Assembly (NCBI RefSeq): GCF_025452195.1
Contig: NZ_CP104971.1
Coordinates: 434,001 to 498,000, forward strand
From: Phyllobacterium zundukense
GTDB taxonomy: Bacteria; Pseudomonadota; Alphaproteobacteria; Rhizobiales; Rhizobiaceae
Direction of reading: 5' to 3'
DNA length: 64,000 nucleotides
The notes beneath the pieces are model-generated. The model searched no databases, was not told the DNA's origin, and worked only from the letters and a program-made list of their open reading frames with translations. The first letter of the stretch is position 1; every line of letters begins with the position of its first letter. Shown in pieces: positions 41,433 to 50,270 of the stretch. The position numbers were made by a program, and so were the translations under genes.

Positions 41433-42935
41433 ATGCTTGATATCGCGCTAACCGCTGCTGGCAACGTATTTACACTCCAGTCGCTGCTTTTCCTGACCAT
41501 CGGAATGTTGATCGGCCTTGTCGTCGGTGTCGTTCCGGGTATGGGCGGTACAACCGCGCTTGCCGTGTTCGGACCGATGACGGTCGGTCTCGATCCGTAC
41601 TCGGCACTTTCGCTCGCCGGCGGGCTCATGGGTGCCGTATCCTTCGGTGGATCCGTCACGTCCATTCTCATCAACCTGCCGGGCGGCGCTCCGAACGCGG
41701 CAACCTGTCTCGATGGCTATCCGCTCGCTCAGCAAGGCAAGGCAGGGCTGGCGCTTGGTGCTTCCGCCAGTGCCTCGTCGGTGGGCGGGGTCATCGGCGT
41801 ATTCACGCTGTTGCTGGTTATTCCGATCTCCAAGAAGATCGTGCTTGCCTTTGGTCCATCGGAATTCTTCCTGCTGGCGACCCTCGGCCTTGTGACGATC
41901 GCAGCCTGCGCGCCAGGGCGCATGCTTCGCGCCATGATCGTCGGTGGCATCGGGCTGCTGTTCGCGTTTATCGGCTTCGACAATGTCAATGGCGGGACGC
42001 GGTTCACATTTGGCATCGAGCATTTGTGGGAAGGCATCCCGCTCGCACCGGCAATGATCGGTCTGTTCGCCTTTCCGGAAATGATCGAGCTTTCAGCCAA
42101 GGGCGGCTCGATCGCCAAGGACAAAGGGCAGGTCGGCCTGACGGGAACGCTCGACGGCGTCTGGGCTTCGTTCAAATATTGGAAGACACTCCTGCGCGGT
42201 TCGTTGATCGGAACGCTGGTGGGCGCCATCCCCGGTGTCGGCGGCACCGTCGCTGCGTTCCTCGCTTATTTCAGTACGGTCCAGGCATCCAAGAACCCGG
42301 AAAGCTTCGGCAAGGGTAATATCGAAGGCGTGATCGCGCCGGAGGCTGCCAATAACGCCAAGGATGGCGGCAATCTCATCCCCACGCTCGCATTCGGCAT
42401 TCCGGGTACAGCCGAGATGGCGGTGCTGCTCGGTGTGCTTGTGCTGCACGGAATGGAGCCCGGACCGACGATGATCCTGCATCATGAGGCGGAGATCTAC
42501 GGTCTTATCCTGACGCTTACGCTGTCATCCATTCTTGCATCGGTGATCGGATTGATGATGGTACGGCCGCTCGCCATGATTACGCGGCTCGATGCGCATA
42601 TCCTGGTTCCGTCAGTCATTGCGATCTCATTCGTCGGCGCCTACGCCAATGACTCATTGCCCGGTGACATCGTGCTGGCCTTCGTCTTCGGCGTTATCGG
42701 TTATCTGCTGATCCGTTTCGATTATCCGCGCTTGCCGCTGGTCATCGCATTGGTGCTCGGCGAGCTTGCCGAACGCAGTTTCGCGCAGGCTATGATGATC
42801 TCGGGCGGCAGCTGGTCGATCTTCGTGACACGGCCGATTTCAGCACTGCTGTTTGCATTGATCGTCATGGCTCTGACCTATCCAATGATACGCACGCTCT
42901 TGCAGCGGCGCCATTCAGTCGAGGAAGCATCATGA
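41433..42935 (+). CDS. Tripartite tricarboxylate transporter large permease, TctA family (system 2)
   Basis: The 500-residue permease has the TctA motifs MLIGLVVGVVPGMGGTTALA and IGTLVGAIPGVGGTVAAFLA, and KGNIEGVIAPEAANNAKDGG. About eleven hydrophobic segments. It follows the binding protein by 18 bases and overlaps TctB by four (ATGA). Sequence differs enough from system 1 to suggest a different substrate or an old duplication. Confidence 0.93.
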   Translation: MLDIALTAAGNVFTLQSLLFLTIGMLIGLVVGVVPGMGGTTALAVFGPMTVGLDPYSALSLAGGLMGAVSFGGSVTSILINLPGGAPNAATCLDGYPLAQQGKAGLALGASASASSVGGVIGVFTLLLVIPISKKIVLAFGPSEFFLLATLGLVTIAACAPGRMLRAMIVGGIGLLFAFIGFDNVNGGTRFTFGIEHLWEGIPLAPAMIGLFAFPEMIELSAKGGSIAKDKGQVGLTGTLDGVWASFKYWKTLLRGSLIGTLVGAIPGVGGTVAAFLAYFSTVQASKNPESFGKGNIEGVIAPEAANNAKDGGNLIPTLAFGIPGTAEMAVLLGVLVLHGMEPGPTMILHHEAEIYGLILTLTLSSILASVIGLMMVRPLAMITRLDAHILVPSVIAISFVGAYANDSLPGDIVLAFVFGVIGYLLIRFDYPRLPLVIALVLGELAERSFAQAMMISGGSWSIFVTRPISALLFALIVMALTYPMIRTLLQRRHSVEEAS

Positions 42936-43450
42936 GCGCTCCCCGAAAGAGCCTTTCGGCATTTGCCGAGAATTTTGGCCCGCCGCTGGTGTTTCTTGCC
43001 GTCACGCTGGTATTCATCATCGCGGCCTATGGCTATCCTCCGGCCTCGCGTGAAGTTCCGCTTCTCATCGGCTATGCCCTGATCGTGCTCATCGCGCTGG
43101 ACATACTTTCGCGGACCTCGACCTCGACCGGAGAATTGGTCCGGCGCTATCTCAACCCCGCAAGTGGGTTGCCGGGCGTTCCGAAGTCGCCGGGCGACGA
43201 AGGCGAAGAACATCCTTCAGGGCAAAAGGAACTATTGGCCGTCGGTTGGGTCGCCGCATTTACAGCCGCCGTCATGATAGTCGGCATTCTCCCTGCAGTG
43301 CCGGCCTATGTCGCATCCTACATGATCGTCGAGGGCCGCAAGAGCGTGAAGTTCAGCGTCCTGATTGCAGCTTCGATCGCACTGTTCCTTTGGCTCAGCT
43401 TCGAGATGGTCCTTTCCATCCCCCTTTACCGCGGCATGCTCTTCGAATGA
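42932..43450 (+). CDS. Tripartite tricarboxylate transporter small subunit, TctB family (system 2)
   Basis: 172 residues with four hydrophobic segments (GPPLVFLAVTLVFIIAAYGY, PLLIGYALIVLIALDIL, AFTAAVMIVGILPAVPAYV, LIAASIALFLWLSFEMVLS). Start overlaps the TctA stop. A charged loop (SPGDEGEEHPSGQKE) separates the helix pairs, as in DUF1468 proteins. The class II aldolase gene follows after 30 bases, so it is probably in the same unit. Confidence 0.9.
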   Translation: MSAPRKSLSAFAENFGPPLVFLAVTLVFIIAAYGYPPASREVPLLIGYALIVLIALDILSRTSTSTGELVRRYLNPASGLPGVPKSPGDEGEEHPSGQKELLAVGWVAAFTAAVMIVGILPAVPAYVASYMIVEGRKSVKFSVLIAASIALFLWLSFEMVLSIPLYRGMLFE

Positions 43451-43480
43451 TGCGCATGAAATCTATGCCAGGAGCCATGA

Positions 43481-44239
43481 ATGACCATTAATCAGCGATC
43501 CCCATCCGGAAGCGTTGAGCAGAAATTGCGCGAAGAGGTCGCTGCCTGCACGCTTATCCTCAATAGTCTCGGCATTCTTGGCTATAGCGGCCATGTCAGC
43601 GCGCGGCTGCCGGATGGTCAGCATCTGTTGATCCAGTCGTTCGATCAGAGCCGCGCTTCGTTGCGGCCTGACGACCTGTTGATCTGTGATCTCGATGGTG
43701 TCGTGGTGGCTGGTCCGGAAGGTATTCGCGCCCCGGCTGAAGTCTACCTGCACACGGAGATACTTCGCGCCCGGCAGGATGTTCAGGCTGTCGCGCATTT
43801 CCACGATGATCTCGCCACGACATTCACCATCGTCAAGAACAGGCCGCTTTTGCCTGTCAAAAACCACGCAATCCGCTGGGCGAGCGGCATTCCCGTTCAC
43901 CCCGATCCAAGTCACGTGAGTGACGCCATTCTTGGCCGGGCGCTCGCGGAGACGCTGGGACAAAAGCAGGCGCTGCAGATCAGGGCACATGGTCAGGTGA
44001 TTGTCGCCGAATCGGTCAAACATCTGCTGATCGATCTGATCCATTTCGTTGAGAACGCCAAAGCATTGTACGACGCCCACATGTTGGGAGAGGTTGAACC
44101 CCTTACGGCCGGCGAACTGGAAGACTTTGGCCGGACATTCAATAGGGACAGACACGTCCACAAGCTCTGGAAATATTACGCGGGAAGAGCGATCGATTCA
44201 GGTATTGTTCCCGCGGATTGGTCCTACGCGGCACCCTGA
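43481..44239 (+). CDS. Class II aldolase/adducin family protein, module B
   Basis: The 252-residue protein shows VYLHTEILRARQDV, AVAHFHDDLATTF with the HxH metal pair, and IRAHGQVIVAE. It aligns with the module A protein at 15451 across its length (LGYSGHVSARLP, SHVSD, VENAKALYDAH), so the two are paralogues. It is the last gene after the second TTT system. Family reactions include aldol cleavage and decarboxylation of hydroxy or dihydroxy aromatic acids. Confidence 0.88.
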   Translation: MTINQRSPSGSVEQKLREEVAACTLILNSLGILGYSGHVSARLPDGQHLLIQSFDQSRASLRPDDLLICDLDGVVVAGPEGIRAPAEVYLHTEILRARQDVQAVAHFHDDLATTFTIVKNRPLLPVKNHAIRWASGIPVHPDPSHVSDAILGRALAETLGQKQALQIRAHGQVIVAESVKHLLIDLIHFVENAKALYDAHMLGEVEPLTAGELEDFGRTFNRDRHVHKLWKYYAGRAIDSGIVPADWSYAAP

Positions 44240-44241
44240 AT

Positions 44242-44275
44242 GAGAAGGCCGCCAGCGATGCGCAGGGGCCTCCTC
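44242..44275. terminator. Inverted repeat between converging genes
   Basis: GAGAAGGCC (44242-44250) pairs with GGCCTCCTC (44267-44275) over nine positions with one A-C mismatch, loop 16 bases. It stands between the aldolase end and the end of the opposing PRC-barrel gene and could stop transcription from either side. There is no T-run. Confidence 0.4.
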
Positions 44276-44284
44276 GTCTGGTCG

Positions 44285-44827
44285 TTATTTGGCAGGCTCC
44301 GTTGCAGGTGGATTCGAACCGGTTTTCATCGGATCAGCTATACCGTCGGTGAAATTGGCCGATCTGTCGAACGCCGGAGCGGCGTTCAGCTGATCCTTTG
44401 TCGCGTTCATTACGAGCCACGTTTTCCCGTCACTGCGCTTTGAAAGTTTCAGCTGGGCCGGCGCTACGGCTACATCCTTGTCGCCGACGCCGAGGAAGCC
44501 CCCTACACCGATCACTGCGGCCTGAACCAAACCATCAGGTCCAATGACAAGGTCATTGAGCTTTCCTATTGTTTCTGCCTTGTCATCATCGCCGTTGTAC
44601 ACGGCTGTACCGATGAATTCAGAGGCCAGGATTTGTCCTTCCGAAGCTTTGGTGAGACTTGCTGCATCCGGCGCAGGCGGACTGCCGGGCGCTGGCTTGA
44701 ACACGTCCTTGTTCGTCACGGTCAGCGGAGCAGGATTCTCGGCAGGTGCCGGCGAGACGCCCTGGCTCAACGCTGTCCCGGACATGAAAGCCACACATGC
44801 TATGGCCGCGATGAGGTTCCTGATCAT
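44285..44827 (-). CDS. Secreted PRC-barrel domain protein
   Basis: ATG 44827-44825 follows GGAG at eight bases; 180 residues with signal peptide MIRNLIAAIACVAFMSGTAL. After a Pro/Ala-rich linker, a PRC-barrel domain occurs (residues about 75-150) with ILASEFIGTAVYN, KAETIGKLNDLVIGPDGLVQ and VIGVGGFLGVGDKDVAVAP. Such proteins are common in Hyphomicrobiales periplasm, role unclear. The tail is Pro- and Ala-rich. An extended upstream frame is not used because it lacks a leader. Confidence 0.85.
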   Translation of the reverse strand: MIRNLIAAIACVAFMSGTALSQGVSPAPAENPAPLTVTNKDVFKPAPGSPPAPDAASLTKASEGQILASEFIGTAVYNGDDDKAETIGKLNDLVIGPDGLVQAAVIGVGGFLGVGDKDVAVAPAQLKLSKRSDGKTWLVMNATKDQLNAAPAFDRSANFTDGIADPMKTGSNPPATEPAK

Positions 44828-44957
44828 GATGTTTACTCCATATTTACGCGAGAACATCCAGGTTTCAGCCTGGAAATTCCCATCCTTGAGTAAAACACCA
44901 AAAGTCGCCAGAGGTTCCGTAATGAAGCGTGTGCAGGATCGTTTGAAGGGAGGAGAG

Positions 44958-45242
44958 CTAACCGACGATGTTAAAACCGTTAGCCGGCTGGTCGCCATCG
45001 ACGGCTTCGCTGGTGACGCTTGAAACCGCCGCAGCTGCCGGTCCCTCACTGAAGCGTTGTAGCATCGTGGATACAGCTTGTTCCGATCCAGCGATGCGGG
45101 CGGTAACCGACCCGTCGCTGCCATTGCGCACCCAACCGCTCAGGCCGAGCCTTCGTGCCTCCGCTTGCGTCCAGAGGCGAAAACCTACGCCCTGCACCCT
45201 TCCGCGGACGTGAACCATAAATGCTCTGCGGTCGGTCGTCAT
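44958..45242 (-). CDS. acyP: Acylphosphatase
   Basis: ATG 45242-45240 follows GGAGG at five bases, giving 94 residues, the usual size. The signature VRGRVQGVGFRLWTQAEA contains the phosphate-binding loop and Arg, and GWVRNGSDGSV the catalytic Asn. The enzyme hydrolyses acyl phosphates such as carbamoyl phosphate in the cytoplasm. Monocistronic by position. Confidence 0.93.
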   Translation of the reverse strand: MTTDRRAFMVHVRGRVQGVGFRLWTQAEARRLGLSGWVRNGSDGSVTARIAGSEQAVSTMLQRFSEGPAAAAVSSVTSEAVDGDQPANGFNIVG

Positions 45243-45306
45243 CGCCGCCTCCATGCTATGACGGGTCATCGTGGACCGATCGATCAACGTTCCACGCTAT
45301 TATCTT

Positions 45307-46587
45307 TCAACGCATCATCGTCAGAGCGGTTGCAAAAAAGTCCTTGCCCCCGAAGTTTCCCGACTTGAGCGCCATGAGCATATCTCCCTGCGCGCTCCCG
45401 ACTGTGCGCAAGATTGGCACGCCCGGTGCGATTTCAGGCCCGATCAGGAATGCCGGAATGGCAAGGCGGTCCACCACCGCGCCGGAGGTCTCGCCGCCTG
45501 CGACCACCAGGCGACGTACGCCCCTTGCCACGAGTTCGGCGGCGATGGTCGACGTTGCAGCCTCGATCGCATGGCCTGATGCCTCACGTCCGTATCGCGA
45601 TTGCAGCATGGATACCGTTTCGGGTGACGCACTTGCCGCGATGGCGACAGGACCAGACGAAATGTGCTCGCCAGCCCAGCTAAGGGCCGCGGCTATTTCG
45701 TCTGAAGCTGCAATCAGCTTTTCGCTATCAAGCCTCAACACGGGCATGGACCGCTCGGCAATCTCCAGCTGTTCCAGCGTCGCCCTGGAGCAACTGCCGG
45801 CAACAATGGCGGCCAGTCCGCCGACGGGACGCATGGCACCATCCGTCGTTCCCGCATGCAATGGTACCTGGCCCGATTCTACCAGAGCGCGGGCAAGTCC
45901 AAGACCCAGTCCGGATGCTCCGGTTGAGATTTCCATTTCAACCGCGACAGCACCAAGTGTTCCGAGATCGCGTTCTGTGACTGCATCGACGATTGCCGTG
46001 GTGCAGCCCTGAACCCGTAAGCTGTCGAGTCGTGCCTTCACGGCCGCTGGTCCAGCTGCGACTGTCGTCAGATCCACGAGGCCCACGGTTCCCTGCGACT
46101 GCCTTGCCATGACGCGTACCAGATTGGCATCGTGCATTGGATTGAGAGGGTGGTCTTTCAGCGGGCTTTCGTTCAGCGGTTGTCCGTTAACGAAGAGGTG
46201 GCCGAAATAGACCGTGCGCCCCGTCTCCGGGAAAGCCGGTGTCACGAGGACGGTCCCGCCGCCTGTAAGGTCGGTGAGAGCTTCAGTGACCGGACCGATA
46301 TTGCCGGCGTCGGTGGAATCGAATGTCGAGCAGATTTTGTACAGCACGTGCTTGGCGCCGTGTCCGTGCAGCCATTGATGCGCCTGCGCCGCAGCGGACA
46401 CAGCGTCCGCTGCAGGGACAGAGCGGATCTTCAGTGCAACGACGACAGCATCGACATCGGGCAGCGCTAACGCAGCGTCGGGTATGCCTACGGTCTGGAT
46501 GGTACGCAGGCCATTCTTTGTCAGTGTATTGGCGAGATCGGACGCTCCTGTGTAATCATCCGCGATTGATCCAAGCAAAATAGCCAC
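45307..46587 (-). CDS. otnK: Four-carbon acid sugar kinase, probable 3-oxo-tetronate kinase (OtnK type)
   Basis: The 426-residue protein belongs to the DUF1537 kinase family. The N-terminal motif SIADDYTGASDLANTLTKNG and the C-terminal nucleotide domain with RRLVVAGGETSGAVVDRL are conserved. OtnK phosphorylates 3-oxo-tetronate made by a threonate or erythronate dehydrogenase. The gene follows the isomerase OtnI by four bases and the dehydrogenase at 47382, and a class II aldolase of the OtnC type is at 49524, so the complete route to dihydroxyacetone phosphate is encoded. Confidence 0.9.
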   Translation of the reverse strand: MAILLGSIADDYTGASDLANTLTKNGLRTIQTVGIPDAALALPDVDAVVVALKIRSVPAADAVSAAAQAHQWLHGHGAKHVLYKICSTFDSTDAGNIGPVTEALTDLTGGGTVLVTPAFPETGRTVYFGHLFVNGQPLNESPLKDHPLNPMHDANLVRVMARQSQGTVGLVDLTTVAAGPAAVKARLDSLRVQGCTTAIVDAVTERDLGTLGAVAVEMEISTGASGLGLGLARALVESGQVPLHAGTTDGAMRPVGGLAAIVAGSCSRATLEQLEIAERSMPVLRLDSEKLIAASDEIAAALSWAGEHISSGPVAIAASASPETVSMLQSRYGREASGHAIEAATSTIAAELVARGVRRLVVAGGETSGAVVDRLAIPAFLIGPEIAPGVPILRTVGSAQGDMLMALKSGNFGGKDFFATALTMMR

Positions 46588-46590
46588 TGT

Positions 46591-47367
46591 CTAGCTCCGT
46601 CTAAAGGGTTCGAACCATTTCAAACCGTCCAGGGTTCCGGCTCTGGGGATGTATTCGCAACCGACGAAGCCATCATAGGCAAGCCGGTCGATTTCATCGA
46701 AGAGATAAGTAAAGTTCAGCTCTTCCCCGTCCGGCTCGTGGCGCGAGGGAATGCTGGCGATCTGGATATGACCGGTAACGGGCATGAGACGGCGCAAGGC
46801 CATGGCCACATCGCCGTGCATGACCTGACGATGATAGATATCGAACTGCAGTTTCAGGTTAGGCAGCTCGAGTTCTGTAATGAGCTGTTCGGCCGCGCCG
46901 AAATCATTAAGATAATATCCCGGCATGTTTCGCGCGTTGATCGGCTCGAGCACCAGGTCGATGCCAGCTTCGGCAAGCCGGCCGGCAGTGTAAGTGACCG
47001 AGCGTCGGTAACACGCCGCCGCGGCTTCGTCGTGGGGATCCGCAATGCCGGCCATCAGATGCAACCGCTTTACGCCAGTCGCCGATGCATATTCGAGTGC
47101 CCGTCCCACATCCGACTTCAAGGCATCGAACCGCCCGGGCAGGGCAGCGATGCCGCGCTCACCCGCCGCCCAGTCCCCTGGAGGGAGGTTGAACAGGGCT
47201 TGCTCAAGATTATTGCGGACGAGCCTCTCGGAGATCGCTTCGGGCGGAAACTCATAGGGAAACAGATATTCGACCGCAGTGAAACCAGCATCGGCAGCAG
47301 CGGCGAAGCGATCAAGGAACGGCCACTCGTTAAACATCATCGACAGGTTGGCGGCAAAAACCGGCAT
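46591..47367 (-). CDS. otnI: Hydroxypyruvate isomerase family, probable 2-oxo-tetronate isomerase (OtnI type)
   Basis: ATG 47367-47365 follows AAGGA; 258 residues. A TIM-barrel with MFNEWPFLDRFAAAADAGF, EYLFPYEF, HLMAGIADPHDE, VLEPINARNMPGYYLNDF with the metal-binding Glu, LQFDIYHRQVMHGD and a last GCEYIPRAGT. These match the Hyi/OtnI family. It would convert 2-oxo-tetronate to 3-oxo-tetronate, the OtnK substrate. It sits between the dehydrogenase and kinase genes. Confidence 0.9.
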   Translation of the reverse strand: MPVFAANLSMMFNEWPFLDRFAAAADAGFTAVEYLFPYEFPPEAISERLVRNNLEQALFNLPPGDWAAGERGIAALPGRFDALKSDVGRALEYASATGVKRLHLMAGIADPHDEAAAACYRRSVTYTAGRLAEAGIDLVLEPINARNMPGYYLNDFGAAEQLITELELPNLKLQFDIYHRQVMHGDVAMALRRLMPVTGHIQIASIPSRHEPDGEELNFTYLFDEIDRLAYDGFVGCEYIPRAGTLDGLKWFEPFRRS

Positions 47368-47381
47368 CAACGCGTTCCTTC

Positions 47382-48317
47382 TCAACCCTTGGGTTTCGCA
47401 TCCGGCAACCTTGCACCGGACAGGCTGGCATATATCCGTGCAAGAGATGCGTCATCATCGTGACCCATGCCGGCACCGGAGGCTGCCAGATACATCTGCA
47501 AAGCCGCGGCGACGAGCGGTACAGGATAGCGCTCTGCCCGCGCCATATCCTGGACGATGCCAAGATCCTTGACGAAAATCTCGACCGTGCTGAGCGGTGT
47601 ATAGTCTCCCGCCAGCACGTGGGGCACGCGATTTTCGAACATCCATGAGTTGCCGGCGGAGGCGGTGATCACTTCGTATACCTTGTCGAGATCGAGCCCC
47701 TGTTTGGCAGCGAAGGCTATAGCCTCGCAGGCAGCGGCGATGTGCACACCGGCAAGAAGCTGGTTGACCATCTTGAAGGCTGCACCGGCTCCAGCCGCAT
47801 CGCCGAGTTCGTAGACTTTGCCGGCCATGGCATCAAGAGCCGGACGGGCAAGCTCGAAAGCTTGCCTGGAGCCTGAGGCCATGATCGTGAGTTCGCCGCT
47901 CGCCGCTTTTGCTGCGCCGCCGGATATCGGGGCATCCAGATAATGAAGGCCGAGAGCTTCGACACGTTGCGCAAGATCCCATGCGACAGCGGGATCCATC
48001 GTTGCGGACGAGATGAACACGGCGCCGGGTTGCATTGTATCGGCGATGCCATTTGGCCCGAACAATATGGCCTCGGTCTGCGCGCCATTGACGACCACGG
48101 ACACGACGATGTCCGCACCTTTTGCAGCATCGGCGGCTGTGGTTGCGCCGCGTCCGCCATCCGCTATGAAGCGATCGACGGCCGCGGGGGCAATGTCACA
48201 GCCGATCACGTCGATTCCGGCGCGGTGCATGGATTTCGCCATTCCCATTCCCATGGAACCAAGCCCGACTACCGCCGCCACAATGGCATTTTGGCGGCCC
48301 GCATTGGTCTTTGACAT
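47382..48317 (-). CDS. ltnD: L-threonate/D-erythronate dehydrogenase, beta-hydroxyacid dehydrogenase family (LtnD type)
   Basis: ATG 48317-48315 follows GGAGG; 311 residues. The Rossmann motif is VAAVVGLGSMGMGMAKSMHR, the substrate loop LDAPISGGAAKAASGELTIM and the catalytic Lys is in GAGAAFKMVNQLLAGVHIA. The family and neighbours (OtnI, OtnK, OtnC types) point to oxidation of a four-carbon acid sugar. First gene of the minus-strand operon, with tandem LacI operators 80 bases upstream. Confidence 0.9.
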   Translation of the reverse strand: MSKTNAGRQNAIVAAVVGLGSMGMGMAKSMHRAGIDVIGCDIAPAAVDRFIADGGRGATTAADAAKGADIVVSVVVNGAQTEAILFGPNGIADTMQPGAVFISSATMDPAVAWDLAQRVEALGLHYLDAPISGGAAKAASGELTIMASGSRQAFELARPALDAMAGKVYELGDAAGAGAAFKMVNQLLAGVHIAAACEAIAFAAKQGLDLDKVYEVITASAGNSWMFENRVPHVLAGDYTPLSTVEIFVKDLGIVQDMARAERYPVPLVAAALQMYLAASGAGMGHDDDASLARIYASLSGARLPDAKPKG

Positions 48318-48398
48318 AAAATATCCTCCGGTCTTGCAGGCATCCACTCGCCCAGCATGGGATCCAACAAGCGCTCTCCAGATGTGATAAACCACGAA

Positions 48399-48435
48399 TG
48401 GCAGCGCTGCCAACCATAAAATGGTAGCGCTGCCA
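48399..48435. promoter_or_regulatory. Tandem LacI-type operators
   Basis: TGGCAGCGCTGCCA (48399-48412) is a perfect 14-base palindrome and TGGTAGCGCTGCCA (48422-48435) nearly so, with centres 23 bases apart. The central CG and AGCGCT core are typical of LacI/GalR operators. They lie between the dehydrogenase at 47382 and the LacI gene at 48507, so both are probably controlled. Confidence 0.85.
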
Positions 48436-48506
48436 AAAAAACTTTACTAGGGAATTGGGAGAGCAATGCTGTCTGTCGACCGCGCGTTGGAAAGAATAGA
48501 AGAGGG

Positions 48507-49508
48507 ATGGGTACCTCCAGATATCAGGCGGCAGTGACACTTGCGCAGGTTGCCGAGGCGGCCGGCGTTGGCGAAAGCACGGTCTCTCGTGTCTTAAGAA
48601 ACCATGGCTCTTATTCCGGAAAGACAAGGGATCGTGTCATGACAGCCGTTGAGCGGCTGGGTTATGTGCCAAACCGCATCGCCGGTACGCTGGCCTCGAC
48701 AGGGTCCCGCCTGGTCGCCTTTGTCATACCGTCGCTGTCCAATATCGTTTTCGCCGATGTTTTAAGAGGCGCGGGCGCGACGCTGGAGGAAAATCAATAT
48801 CAGGCGGTTTTTGCGGTCACTGATTATGATCCCGCAAGGGAGGAGGCGCTGGTCGGCTCGATGCTCGCCTGGCGGCCTGCGGCGGTGATGCTGGCAGGCT
48901 ATGAACATACCGGGCGCACGATCACGATGCTGCGCACCGCCAATTGCCGGGTCGTGGAAATGCTCGATGTGGATGGTACTGCGCTGGATCTTGCGGTTGG
49001 CTTCTCCAACCGCGCCGCCGGCCGTGCAAGCGCCGAGTTTCTGTTGAAGCGCGGTTATCGCCGGATTGGTTATGTCGGCCATGACCTCGAGCGCGATACA
49101 CGTGCCGGCAAACGTTATTCGAGCTTCTGCGAGACATTGAGTGTCAATGGCGTGCCGCTTGCAGGCCAGCAAATTTATCGGGAAGCTTCGTCTGTCGAAA
49201 GAGGCCGTTTGGGTCTCGATCTCCTGCTGGCCAGAACTCCCGACCTGGACGCCGTCTACTTTTCCAACGATGACATGGCGCTCGGTGGCTATTTTCACTG
49301 TTTGGCGCGAGGAATTGTCATCCCCTCCCAATTGGCGATTTTCGGCTATAATGGCCTTGATCTCGGCCGGGTTATGCCGCAAGCCCTGTCGACGATACGC
49401 ACGCCGCGCGTCGCGACCGGACAGTTGGCGGCAAAGCTCATCGTGGACAATGCGCCATCACAGGTTATCGATCTTGGTTTTGAGTTGATCGAAGGCGCAA
49501 CTGCCTGA
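48507..49508 (+). CDS. LacI-family transcriptional regulator of the acid-sugar cluster
   Basis: The 333-residue regulator opens with a LacI helix-turn-helix (VTLAQVAEAAGVGESTVSRV, then GYVPNRIAGTLASTGS with the hinge helix). The effector domain is of the ribose-binding type (LVAFVIPSLSNIVFADVLRG, DAVYFSNDDMALGGYFHC, LAIFGYNGLDLGRVM). It lies between its likely operators and the OtnC-type gene. Acid sugars of four carbons or their phosphates are the probable inducers. Confidence 0.93.
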   Translation: MGTSRYQAAVTLAQVAEAAGVGESTVSRVLRNHGSYSGKTRDRVMTAVERLGYVPNRIAGTLASTGSRLVAFVIPSLSNIVFADVLRGAGATLEENQYQAVFAVTDYDPAREEALVGSMLAWRPAAVMLAGYEHTGRTITMLRTANCRVVEMLDVDGTALDLAVGFSNRAAGRASAEFLLKRGYRRIGYVGHDLERDTRAGKRYSSFCETLSVNGVPLAGQQIYREASSVERGRLGLDLLLARTPDLDAVYFSNDDMALGGYFHCLARGIVIPSQLAIFGYNGLDLGRVMPQALSTIRTPRVATGQLAAKLIVDNAPSQVIDLGFELIEGATA

Positions 49509-49523
49509 CACCGGAGGATTCGA

Positions 49524-50192
49524 ATGTCTGATGCACGCCTGCGTGAGGAAATCTGCCGATACGGACGCTCGCTGTTCGAGCGGGGGCTGACACCCGGATC
49601 GTCGGGCAATATTTCATTGCGGCTCGATGATGGCGGCTGGCTGGTGACACCGACGAATGCCTCGCTCGGCTTTCTTGACCCGGCTCGGCTTTCTCGTCTC
49701 GATGCGGCAGGGGCGCTGGTTTCAGGCCATACACCCACCAAGGAAATTCCGCTTCACAGCGCCATTTACGAGACTCGCGCAAGCGCCCGCGCGGTCGTCC
49801 ATCTTCATTCAACGCACGCCGTTGCCCTGACAATGCTGCCGGAGATCGATCCGCGCGCCGCGCTGCCGCCGATGACGCCCTATTATCTCATGCGGTCCGG
49901 TCAGACCGCCCTCGTGCCCTATTACCGTCCCGGCGATCCGGCGGTTGCCGATGCGATCCGCGGCCTTGCGGGCAAATATTCCTCCGTGCTTCTGGCGAAT
50001 CATGGGCCCGTCGTGGCCGGCGACAGTCTTGAGGCCGCGGTTTTTGCCACCGAGGAGCTGGAGGAGACGGCGAAGCTTTATCTCCTCCTGCGAAACCTCA
50101 ACCCCCGCTACCTCAGCCCTGCGCAGGTCGCCGATCTTGTTACGACTTTCGGCCTCGATCTACCCTTTCATGAGGATCACGATCACAAGTGA
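49524..50192 (+). CDS. otnC: Class II aldolase family, probable 3-oxo-tetronate 4-phosphate decarboxylase (OtnC type)
   Basis: 222 residues; GGAGG precedes ATG 49524. The metal site is in IPLHSAIYETRASAR, VVHLHSTHAVALTML (HxH) and LANHGPVVAGDS. SSGNISLRLDDGGWLVTPTN is the phosphate/oxyanion region of the family. OtnC decarboxylates 3-oxo-tetronate 4-phosphate to dihydroxyacetone phosphate. It is transcribed with the LacI gene, while dehydrogenase, isomerase and kinase are on the opposite strand. Confidence 0.9.
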   Translation: MSDARLREEICRYGRSLFERGLTPGSSGNISLRLDDGGWLVTPTNASLGFLDPARLSRLDAAGALVSGHTPTKEIPLHSAIYETRASARAVVHLHSTHAVALTMLPEIDPRAALPPMTPYYLMRSGQTALVPYYRPGDPAVADAIRGLAGKYSSVLLANHGPVVAGDSLEAAVFATEELEETAKLYLLLRNLNPRYLSPAQVADLVTTFGLDLPFHEDHDHK

Positions 50193-50270
50193 GTGCAAGT
50201 TCCGGCTGGAACTTCGTCCGAGCCGCAGCGTTCCTGTCACGATGATCGTAACTTTGTGCAAGGGGCAGGC

